A DNA stretch of 64,000 nucleotides from the NCBI GenBank assembly GCA_963921425.1, contig OY992837.1:20414630-20478629 (forward strand), given 5' to 3'. The translations under genes were made by a program, and so were the position numbers. Numbering within the stretch: the first letter of the stretch is position 1; each line of letters opens with the position of its first letter. Shown here in pieces: positions 54,570 to 64,000 of the stretch. The notes under the pieces were generated by a model. It was given only the letters and a program-made list of their open reading frames with translations, was not told where the DNA came from and did no database searches. This DNA is from Dryas octopetala (lineage: Eukaryota; Streptophyta; Magnoliopsida; Rosales; Rosaceae).

Positions 54570-57500
54570 ATGGTCAATGAACATAGCTCGATTGGGGGTT
54601 CATCTGATGCCTCCAATCCATTTTTTATTCATCATTCTGATCACCCCGTAATGGTCCTTGTCTCCAAACCTCTTAACAAAGACAATTACGCTACCTGGTG
54701 CCAATCCATAAGGATCTCTTTGAGTGCCAAACACAAACTCGGTTTTGTCAACGACACTGTGAAAGCTTCTTCTGGAAAATCCAAGGCAGATGATCATGCT
54801 TCATGGAAACGTTGCAATGATTTGATCCTTTCCTAGATCCTGAATCCCTTGAGCCAGATATTACTGACAGTGTCATCTACTCAACAACGGCTCATGAGAT
54901 TTGGCAGGACCTTCGAGAACGTCTTTCTCAAAGTAACGCTCCACGAATTTTTCAGATTCAACGCACCCTCGTTGCTTTTACACAAGACCAATTATCTGTG
55001 GCTGCCTATTATACAAAATTGAAGGGCTTGTGGGATGCGTTGGCCTCCTACAATGATCTTCCATCCTGTACTTGTGGTGCCGCAAAATGACATGTTGACC
55101 ATGACGAGAGCAACAAACTGATGTAGTTTCTAATGAGATTGAATGAATCCTACAGTGCCGTGTGCGGTCAAGTCCTTATGATGAATTCATTGCCAACTTT
55201 GCAACAAGCTTATTCCTTGATCTCTCAAGAGGAGAAGCAGTGTGAATTGGGTGCTTCTCGTGAGACTTCAGAATCGGCATCCATGGTTGTTCGCCAAGGC
55301 TCATAGCCGAAATCAGATTTTTCTTCTTCTGGTCCCAAGCTGCTGCATTGTTCCCATTACGATCGAGATCACCACACAATTGAGACGTGTTATAAATTGC
55401 ACGGGATCCCACCTGGACACCGTCTCCATAAGCCCACCAAGTCACATCGTGGTGGTGGTCGTAGCAATCGCAGTGGTGGATCTTCCTCTGCTAATAATGT
55501 GATTGATGGCCCTTATGTCCAGGAATTAAAATCAGCCATGCCCGGACTTTCTGATACTCAGTTTCAACAAATACTTTCTATTATGAATACTAAAGAAACT
55601 GAGCAATCAGCTGCTCCTCAGGCCAATGCCGCAGGGACTTCCACAGGTTTGTTTCAATCATCACCACACCTTCGTCAATGGATAATCGACAGCGGTGCGA
55701 CGGACCATATTACATCTTCATCGCATATATTCACTCACAATTTCAAGAATAATACATTGCCGCCAGTTATCATGCCTAGTGGAGAACAAGCTTCGATTAT
55801 TTCCACAGGCAGTTTATCATTAAATTCATCCATATCTATGCAAGATGTATTATGTGTACCAACTTTCAAAGTTGATTTGATGTCCGTGAGTAGAATTACT
55901 AGAGGATTGAATTGTTTAGTAACCTTTTTTCTTTCTTGGTGTCTTCTGCAGGACTTGGCTACGAAGAAGACGATTGGTTTGGGTAGGCAACATGAAAGGC
56001 TTTATTACATGGTGGCGTTGGCATCTTCCAGACCAAAACCCGTCATCACACCTTCTTGCAATGTTGTTCGATCACTTACTAAGCTCTGGCATCGTCGTTT
56101 GGGTCATCCATCTTCTTCTAGATTAGAGTTTATGCCAAAAATTTATTACATTTTCCTTTTAAATTGAATAATGCTTGTGATGTTTGTTCTCTCGCCAAGC
56201 AGAGTCGTCTTCCTTTCAGTAGTAGTTCTATTTCAACAACTAAACCTTTTAGTCTTATTCACTGTGATATTTGGGGGCCTTGTAAAACAGCCTCTTTTTC
56301 TAGAGCAAGATATTTCTTAACAATTGTTGATGATTATTCTAGGTTTACTTGAATCTTCCTTATGCATCATAAACATGAGACACAACATCTTCTTAAAACT
56401 TTTTTCTCCCTTGTTCAAACACAATTTCATTCCCAGGTTCAAACACTTCGAGTGGACAATGGGGGATAATTTTTTTCTTTGCGCAATTTCTTCAACGAAA
56501 ATGGCATTGTTTATCAGCATTCTTGTGTCTACACGCCTCAACAAAATGGCGTTGTCGAACGAAAGCACTGCCATATACTTGAGATGGCAAGGGCTTTATG
56601 TTTTCAGGCACATTTGCCTTTATCCTTTTGGGGGGACTGTGTGCTTACTGCTGTACACCTCATCAATCGGCTTACAACACCAATCTTTTCCAAACAAACA
56701 TCTTTTGAACTTCTTTTTGCCAAGCCACCCACTTTCTCTCATTTTTGGGTTTTTGGGTGTCTTGTCTATGCTACTGAAGTTCATGTGTCTCACAAATTTG
56801 ATTCTCGTGCCAAGAAATGTATTTTTATTGGTTATCCTTTGGGTCAAAAGGCCTATAAACTTTATGATCTTGCCACTCATAAAATCTTTAAAAGTCGTGA
56901 CATTGTTTTCCACGAAACAATTTTTCCCTTCCAGCCCGTCTCACCCATTCCCTCTTCTCGTCCACATTTTGTTTTGCCCAACACCACAACTGAATCCCTT
57001 CTCCATGCATCATCTCATTCTCCTCTTGAAAACCCAGAACCGGCCAGTCCTTCCTCTCTTGTTTCTTCTTCTCTACTCGCTCCACCAAGCCCGGCCTCCA
57101 CTCATGTCCGACATATTTCCCCAGCTTCTCCCATTGCTTCACCACCTGCGCCTGATCTCCGCCGCTCTCAACGTCCACATAATCCTCCGACTCATCTTCA
57201 GGACTTTGTTTGCTCGCAATTCATGTTGCCTCCTCCAACCTAGTCGTCGTCTTTGTCAGCAGGTCCTACTAAAGGTACTCGGTTTCCTCTTTGTAATTAT
57301 TTGTCTTATCATCGCTACTCATCGTCGCATTTTTCCTTTATTGGTACCATTAGCAAGGCTATGGAGCTCCGTTCTTATGCTGAGGCCGCTTCTCATTCTC
57401 ACTGGCAAGAGGCTATGCGTTCAAAGTTGCAAGCCTTGGAACATAATCACACTTGGACCCTTACATCTCTTCCTCCTGGCAAGGTTCCTATTGGTTGTCG

Positions 57501-58910
57501 TTGGGTTTTACAAAATCAAACATCGTTCTGATGGCACCATTGAGCGTTATAAAGCTCGTTTGGTCGCTAAGGGATATATTCAGCTGGAAGGTATTGATTA
57601 TCATGATACTTTTTCTCCAACTGCAAAGATGATTATTGTCCGTTGTTTACTCACTCTTGCAGCTTCTAGGCATTGGTCTCTTCATCAGTTGGATGTTAAC
57701 AATGCTTTTCTTCATGGTGATCTCCATGAGGAAATCTACATGTCTCCTCCTCCTGGTCTTCAGCGACAGAGGGAACATTTAGTATGTCGCTTCAACAAAT
57801 TGTTGTATGGTTTGAAGCAGGTCTCGCCAATGGTTTGCGAAATTTTCTGAGGCTATTCAGGCTGCTGGTTATGTTCAGTACAAGGCTAATTATTCTCTCT
57901 TCACATGTCACCAAGGGAAATCTTTTACAGCTCTCTTGATATATATTGATGACATTGTGATTACAGGGAATGATGATACTGCTATTTTATCTCTTAAAAA
58001 GTTCTTACACAGTCGTTTTCGTATCAAAGACCTTGGTGACTTAAAATATTTTTTGGGTATTGAGGTGTCCCGATCAAAGAAAGGTATCTCTATTTCACAA
58101 CAGAAATATACCCTTGAAATTTTAAAAGATGGTGGTTTTCTGGGCGTACGTCCAGTCAATTTTCCAATGGAGCAAAATTCTAAACTTTCGGACACAGGTG
58201 ACCTTCTCAAAGATCCTTCCAAATTCAGAAGACTAGTAGGGCGATTAATTTATCTCACAATTACCAGGCCTGATATCACTTATTCAGTTCATATGTTGAG
58301 TAGGTTCATGCATGAGCCACGTAAACCTCATATGGAGGCAGCCCTGCGAGTCTTGAGATACCTCAAAAACACACTAGGACAAGGTCTTTTCTTTTCATCT
58401 CACAACGAATTGGTTTTGCGCGCTTATTCTGATTCTGATTGGGCAAAATGTCCAACCACTCGACGGTCTACAACCGGTTACTATGTGTTTTTAGGGTCTT
58501 CTCTAATTTCTTGGAGGACAAAGAGACAAAAGACAATCTCTCTTTCTTCAGCTAAAGCAGAGTACAGGGCCATGACAAGTGCTTGTTGTGAATTGACATG
58601 GCTTCGTTCTTTACTGAAAGATTTATTCTTGCAGCATTCTAGTCCTGCTTTAATGCATTGTGATAATAAGGCAGCTTTGCACATAGCTGCTAATCCTGTT
58701 TTTCATGAGAGAACCAGACATATTGAAATGGGCTGCCATTTCATCAGGGACAAGGTACAAGATGGTTCAACAGTTACAAAACATGTTTCCTCATCACACC
58801 AACTAGCTGATGTGTTTACAAAGCCATTGGGAAAAGATGTTTTCTCAACTATGCTGTGCAAGTTGGGAGTTTTGACATCCACTCTCCAACTTGAGGGGGA
58901 GTGTCGATAA
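54570..58910 (+). pseudogene. Copia gag-pol polyprotein, decayed
   Basis: ATG at 54570 begins a Retrotran_gag_3-type gag (FFIHHSDHPVMVLVSKPLNK, NYATWCQSIRISLSAKHKLG). TAG at 54834 replaces the usual Trp of the SWILNSL-type motif. Gag runs on with IWQDLRERLSQ-like and VAAYYTKLKGLWDAL motifs. The zinc knuckle reads CSHYDRDHHTIETC, with the second Cys replaced by Tyr. Protease: WIIDSGATDHIT. GAG_pre-integrs: LWHRRLGHPSSSRL. Integrase: [25 protein letters not shown] (all three catalytic residues present). [29 protein letters not shown] and, after a shift, LLIYIDDIVITGND. RNase H: AYSDSDWA, SSAKAEYRAMTSACCELTWL, HCDNKAALHIA, TRHIEMGCHFIRDKV. The last 324 codons (57936-58910) are intact. Main breaks are near 54834, 55090-55140, 55300, 55920, 56350, 56470, 57240, 57510 and 57830. 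Confidence 0.9.
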
Positions 58911-59115
58911 GTCAACTTAGTTCCACCATTTTAGGAATAGAATATAGGAAGTTTTATTATATATACTCTTTTATGTATATATTTACTTTCCTTGTTTGTA
59001 AATATTGAACTTGATTCTAGAAAGCTGATTAGTAGGATAGCTTTTGTATAAGTTACATTGAACGTGGAATAGAAAAGTATTCTGGCAATATTATATTTCT
59101 CTTTCTAATTTGACA
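58902..59115 (+). mobile_element. 3' LTR of the plus-strand copia element
   Basis: TGTCGATAAGTC to TTTGACA, 214 bp. Its last 112 bp are included in the tandem duplication that follows. Confidence 0.93.
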
Positions 59116-59725
59116 ATTTTGAAGCTCAAAAGGCAAGTATGAAACTCATTTTTTATGTTTTAAATCCATAATTTGATTCTAAATGACAAATATCATTCAT
59201 TAAGATTACAATTAATCATTTTTCCAAATTAGTAACTTTATGATAGTGTGCAAAACCAACAAAACAACACACAAAATCAAAAACATTAAACCGTGATTGT
59301 CTAAAAAACCAAAACATTGACTGTATAAGAGTATACAAAAACAACAAAAATGCAAAAAATGCAAAGATTGAACTTGATTCTAGAAAGCTGATTAGCAGGA
59401 TAGCTTTTGTATAAGTTACATTGAACGTGGAATAGAAAAGTATTCTGCCAATATTATATTTCTTTTTCTAATTTGACAATTTTGAAGCTCAAAAGGCAAG
59501 TATGAAACTCATTTTTTATGTTTTAAATCCATAATTTGATTCTAAATGACAAATATCATTCATTAAGCTTACAATTAATCATTTTTCCAAATTAGTAACT
59601 TTATGATAGTGTGCAAAACCAACAAAACAACACACAAAATCAAAAACATTAAACCGTGATTGTCTAAAAAACCAAAACTTTGACTGTATAAGAGTATACA
59701 AAAACAACAAAAATGCAAAAAATGG
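59004..59725. repeat. 363-bp tandem duplication of the 3' LTR end plus flank
   Basis: ATTGAACTTGATTCTAGAAA starts at 59004 and again at 59367. Each copy continues through the LTR end (TTTGACA), the ATTTT target site and about 250 bp of flank to AAAAATGCAAA. The copies differ by only a few bases (for example AGTAGG/AGCAGG, GGCAAT/GCCAAT, CATTGAC/CTTTGAC). Confidence 0.95.
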
Positions 59726-61589
59726 AGACAAGTATGAAAAACATAAGAAACAAACATCTGGAAACACCAAAATAGTACTGGAGAATTTTATGTAAATTAA
59801 GCAGTGAAAAAACCTGGAAAAGAATCATTTTCAAATATAAACTCAATCAGTCATTGTACAACAGAATCTAAAAATATATAAATATAAAATCAGTTCAAAA
59901 CAACAATAAAAACATCTAGATAGACTTTGCAAACATCTATATATCAAACTTCAATAGTGCAAAAAATTGAAAACCCTGACTCAAATATACCTAAGTCTTC
60001 TAAGGCATCTCAAACTCGCGTACGTGCAGTGAGCTTCTAGTGGAGTTAGGGTTCAAATCAAGATCAAGAGTCATCTTTTTGTAGGATTTAGGTACAGATT
60101 GAGAGAGCTAAGAAGAAGATGATGTCGATGCACAGAGAGGGTTGTGTTAGTGAATTAAATGATCTTCTCTCTATGACAAAACCTAGGATATGTTGTTTGA
60201 GTGTCTAAAATTTAGTGACACTTAATGAAATGCTCGGGCTGATCGATCTACCAGTTTTTTTAAATTGTTCCCTACAATAGTATTAGCAAATAACCATTGT
60301 GTGGTAATTTAATTACATGATAAACCAACAAGCCCAAAACCATTGGATTATATGCATGCATACGACGTAATAACCGTTGTGTGGCAAAACTATGAGGTCC
60401 TAGGATTCTCCCATAATTGATTTTGAGCTTACAATATTTTTCTGAAATTTAGTTAATTAAGGTCAATATGATTTTATTTATTATTTTTACAAAATTGGGA
60501 AATACAATTCTAGATGTTCCCAGATTTATTCGGTTAGACTTTTGTCGTTGGGTAATTGAAGTGAGACCTTGATTTCACAGTACTCGAAGATATGGATCCA
60601 ACGAGATTGAGATCATAATTATCCAACACCCAGATTAATTATAGTCAATTTTGGAAGCACCCGGATTGAAGAAAAATAGGTAAACAAGCACTTTTTCAAA
60701 TATAAACAATTATTCGGAGAAAACATGTAAATGGTTGGAAAAACCAAGATCAATAGGAAAACAGTATCGAACGTCACATACGTCACCGTACTACAGATTT
60801 TGCATTGAGAGAATGGATAATTTTAGGTGAATTTCAAAAATAATTAGAGAAAACATGAAAATTAAGTAGAAAAGAAAAAGGAAAATGGGGATCATGATCT
60901 CCACCGTCCATTTGATATGATCGGACGGTGGGGTGCACCCCAAGAATCTCCCAGCCAGGTGAAGGGAGAGCCCGGCAAGACACGTGCCAACCACCCTAGC
61001 CCTGCCGAGCGCTCGACAAGAACCACCAAGGGCTCGATGGAGCACTTCCTTTCCTATAAACACCTAGACCCTCCCTCTCATTTTTCACACCTCATTCCGG
61101 ATTTGAGACTCTCTCTCTCTAAATCGGCTCTCTCTCTAGGGTTTTAATGCTTAAATCTCTTTCTTGAGAGATACCACTAGTTGGCAATCTCTTAGTTTCA
61201 AAATTTGTTCTTCCCTTGAAACAAGCTTCATTTCGAAGTAGTTCATAGTTTAATTTTTAGTCGGGTTGTCCTATAAGTGCTTATTAAGGTTTTGCACTAA
61301 GGACATACCAATCAAATTAACATTAGACACACTATGCCTCATCGGTTTTATAATTAAAGAACGAATATATGATATTTTTTTTTTAATCTTCTTTACACTT
61401 TTTTTTCCTAGTCTTGAAAGAATTTAATATTTTAAAGTATATATCTTTAATTAATTGATCAACGATGATACCTTAAAGTATATATTGAGACCCATGCTTC
61501 AATTATAACTCTCAAGTTTTGGGCTCCTGCTTCTTGGTATTTTAGGTTTCAACTCTTGAGGGTAGCCCAAAACTCGATGGATAAAACTT
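59726..61589. other. Intergenic spacer with a promoter-like remnant
   Basis: Mostly AT-rich with no gene. At 60890-61260 a GC-richer patch with CACCGTCCATTTGATATGATCGGACGGTGG-type pairing (short stem), a TATAAAC box (about 61056) and CT-rich leader looks like part of an old LTR. Confidence 0.4.
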
Positions 61590-61975
61590 AAAAGGAAAAA
61601 AAACATTTTTAGTCCCTGTGTTTTACTTAGAATACATATTTGGTCCATGTGGTTTCAAAACTCCACATTTGATCCTTGTATTTTATGTTATTTGCAATAT
61701 GAGGACAATTTTAACAAAATCAAATTTTCAGTTTTTATTTGAAAATCAAATTGAGTTACATGCATGATTTTTTGTCATTTTTGGGTAAAACTGACGAGTT
61801 TATACAAGTCATTTTTTAATTTCAGAAAAATTTTCATGTTGATTATAAAATGTCATAAACTTGCAAACAATATAAAACACAGTGACCAAATACGGAGTTT
61901 TGGAACCACGTGGACCAAATATGTTTTGGAGATAAAACAGGGACTAAAAGTTATTTTTTCCTAAACTTAAAATAT
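61590..61975. mobile_element. MITE with about 100-bp terminal inverted repeats
   Basis: TTTTTAGTCCCTGTGTTTTA (from 61605) pairs with the complement of AAAACAGGGACTAAAAG (ending about 61951). Pairing continues through CATATTTGGTCCA.GTGGTT.CAAAACTCC and GTGTTTTAT. The short centre holds AAAATTTTCATG-like DNA. No transposase; target duplication not fixed. Confidence 0.8.
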
Positions 61976-62152
61976 AATCTCGAGCAATGATTCTATACCA
62001 AAAAATATTGAATCCTACCAAGAATGGAAATACAAAATGACAAAAAGTCATGAAAAAATCCTTATATATATATATATATAATTATCAACTATATATACTT
62101 TTTGATAATCAGTAAAATTCCTATTTCTTCGGTCGTGCATAGAAAAAAATTA

Positions 62153-62686
62153 GGCTCAAGTACATGCAAATACATCTACAAATTATATGAGGTATTTCCA
62201 GTTGGTCCACGAATAAAAAAATTTCAAATTCATATATTAACTAACGAAAACTTACAATATAACACGTTCGTCAAGGTTTATGTCCAAAAAATTGTTAAAT
62301 GACACTCTGGACATGGTTGATGTGGCATTTTTAACGACATGGACACCAAATTATGCCTTATGGCCAAAAAACAATAAAAAGTATCAAAACTTATAAAAAT
62401 GAAAAATAGAAATAAAACTTAAAAACTAAAAAAATTTGAAATCACCCCGTAAATCCCTCACCCACCCACCATCCTCCCACTATATCATTAAAAATGCCAC
62501 ATCAGCTATGTCCAGTGTGACATTTAATGTTTTTTTGGACGGAAATCTTAACGGATATGCTATATTATAAGTTTTCATTAGTTAATGTATAGCATGAAGA
62601 TCATATAATATTTCAATTGAACTACCAAATTTAAATTTAGTTTTTTAGATTAGGTCACAAATATGTTAGCTTCTTTGATTTAAGCC
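62153..62686. mobile_element. MULE-like MITE with long terminal inverted repeats
   Basis: The arms pair over about 200 bp; for example TATTAACTAACGAAAACTTA (left) against its complement around 62570-62590, and GACATGGTTGATGTGGCATT (left) against AATGCCACATCAGCTATGTC (right). The ends read GGCTC and AAGCC. Centre (62345-62480) is A-rich and non-coding. No exact 9-bp duplication seen. Confidence 0.7.
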
Positions 62687-64000
62687 TTTCCATTTGACAT
62701 TTTTGTCATTTGGCCCACATATGATGGGTGTTAGTTAAAAATTAAAATTTATAAAGTTTTGACAAAATTGCCCTTGAGGCTTTTATATTATCTTGAAAAT
62801 TTGCTAATGTAGTCTCAACTTCATATTAGTTGTGACTGTACGACACTTAGTACTTCAAATTTAGTTGTGACTGAACAACAGTCACATCTAAGTTGTGAGA
62901 CAGTCACAGTTAAGTTGTGACTTAATTGAAATTTTTTTTAGAGAAATTATACTACAATATAGTATAAACAAATGTCAAAACAATACTTTTACTCAAAATA
63001 TTACATAGTATAGTGGTGTGAGTTGTCTCTTTCAATTTACCAAGACAGTCACAGTTAAGTTGTGACTGGATTGATTTTTTTTTTTTAATACAATATAGTA
63101 TAAATTAATGTAATATTTGTGATGTAATATTATTTTTATTTTTTTATTGTAGTGGCATATGATGTAATATTTGTAAATTCTAATACCTTTTACTTTATTA
63201 TTTTGTTTAACTTTTCAACTAACACCTAATCTAAAATGCTATTTAGTTTTAGTACCTAAACTAAAAATTTATTGAAATTTAATAGTTAAAATCAAGAATT
63301 AATTAATCTGGGCTACACTTTACTTATTGTTTGTAACATGTAATACACATATTTATAATATTTAACAATTTGGTCACTTTATTGTAGCATCTTGGTTAGT
63401 TGGCTTCACTCCACTCTCTCTCATCCTCCAAAGCCGAAAAACATGTCAAGTTCCTCATTATAACAATGCCCAGAGAGTTATCAGGGAAGCCAGCTCCACC
63501 CCCATGCCTTCCTTATCAGTAGCAAGTTTTTGATTTTTTTTTGTTTAGCACAGTTTCTGAAACTGCAATTTCAGTGGTGTAGAACACTTGATATGGATTC
63601 TTGATTTTTGTTTGTTTAGCTCAGTTTCTGAAACTGCAATTGCAAAACTGCAATTTCAGTGGTGTAGAATACTTTATATGAGTATTTTCTGAAACTCTAG
63701 ATCCAGTTATGTTAAGTGACTCAAAAGAATGTTAGAAAAGAAAATAAAGAAAAAAAAAACTTGAAACAAATGCTTTTTTGTTTAGGATTTAGACATTTTA
63801 GCTGAAATTGTAGAGGTTGACAAAAAAAAAAGAAAAGAAAAAGCTGAAAGTGTAAATATATGAACCAGTTCAATTAATTAGAGTGACCACTAGTACCCAG
63901 TTTCTTTGATGAAGATTTCGCCCTCTGCAACATAGCAGAGAGATGGACAGAGGAGAGAAGAGAGATAAAGGGAGAGGGAGGGAGGGAGGGAAGAAGAGAG
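62687..64000. other. AT-rich spacer with short repeats, purine-rich at the right edge
   Basis: A 24-bp unit containing GACAGTCACAGTTAAGTTGT occurs at 62899-62922 and 63044-63067. GTTTAGC(A/T)CAGTTTCTGA occurs at about 63544 and 63616 in a tandem duplication of about 70 bp. The last 90 bases are GA-rich (GGGAGGGAGGGAGGG), which could be a microsatellite or the leader of a gene beyond the window. Confidence 0.5.

Larger units (their letters stand above)
54273..59115 (+). mobile_element. Complete Ty1/copia retrotransposon with short LTRs
   Basis: 5' LTR 54273-54483 (211 bp) and 3' LTR 58902-59115 (214 bp) both start TGTC and end GACA. The target duplication ATTTT is at 54268-54272 and 59116-59120. 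The primer-binding site TGGTATCAGAGCAGGG follows the 5' LTR, and a polypurine tract TTGAGGGGGAG precedes the 3' LTR. The LTRs differ by about seven substitutions and three small indels, so the insertion is neither ancient nor recent. It sits about 1.6 kb upstream of the MYB start codon, in opposite orientation to that gene. Confidence 0.95.

Noticed and set aside
56324..57850. 508-codon plus frame rich in Leu over copia pol
   Set aside because: Its first two thirds are an off-frame shadow of integrase. Only the last part (from about 57510) is real RT sequence, reached by a frameshift.

Overview
This is a 64 kb stretch of nuclear DNA from a flowering plant, very probably a eudicot. The evidence is an intron-containing R2R3-MYB gene of subgroup 20 type, plant-type GT/AG introns, AT-rich spacers, and a dense set of plant transposable elements: MULE, CACTA, hAT, Ty1/copia, Ty3/gypsy Tat, an L1-type LINE and MITEs. 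I cannot name the species. There are no bacterial operons, ribosome binding sites or CRISPR arrays, and I saw no tRNA or rRNA genes.

Layout. (1) 1-8.7 kb: a Mutator-like (MULE) transposase pseudogene cut in two by about 7.6 kb of nested insertions. A copia-type LTR holds a long gypsy-type LTR, which holds a CACTA remnant. (2) 8.7-14.3 kb: a decayed 5'-truncated Tat-lineage gypsy element (gag, PR, RT, RH, second RH, IN), followed by a small antisense reading frame and a probable 3' LTR. (3) 14.83-16.40 kb: a non-autonomous MULE with long terminal inverted repeats and an exact 9-bp target duplication. Inside is a rearranged piece of a calmodulin-like (CML13/14-type) gene, so it is a Pack-MULE. 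(4) 16.87-27.57 kb: a Ty1/copia element on the minus strand, broken by three later insertions, at least one of them a solo LTR with a 5-bp target duplication. (5) 27.6-30.4 kb: an LTR-like segment. (6) 30.4-32.7 kb: low-repeat sequence with one unrecognised 99-codon frame.

(7) 32.76-36.35 kb: a 5'-truncated LINE on the minus strand whose ORF2 is interrupted by one stop codon. (8) 37.4-42.4 kb: a plus-strand CACTA element broken by MITE-like inserts and a partial exon duplication. (9) 43.75-48.96 kb: a hAT element with a decayed but nearly complete transposase. (10) 48.96-54.27 kb: the gene-bearing part. The MYB gene on the minus strand (51193-52665) has three exons, a 300-aa product and an upstream TATA box; it is the only clearly intact host gene. 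(11) 54273-59115: a Ty1/copia element with both short LTRs (211 and 214 bp) and a 5-bp target duplication, followed by a 363-bp tandem duplication of its 3' end plus flank. (12) 59.7-64 kb: intergenic DNA with two long-TIR MITEs and short repeats, ending in purine-rich sequence.

The genes do not form a pathway: this is a TE-rich intergenic landscape around one transcription factor gene. The most informative objects are the calmodulin-fragment Pack-MULE, the datable nesting order of the elements, the antisense frame in the Tat element, the deamination-like stops in the hAT transposase, and the post-insertion duplication at the copia 3' LTR. I found no convincing new molecular system beyond these.
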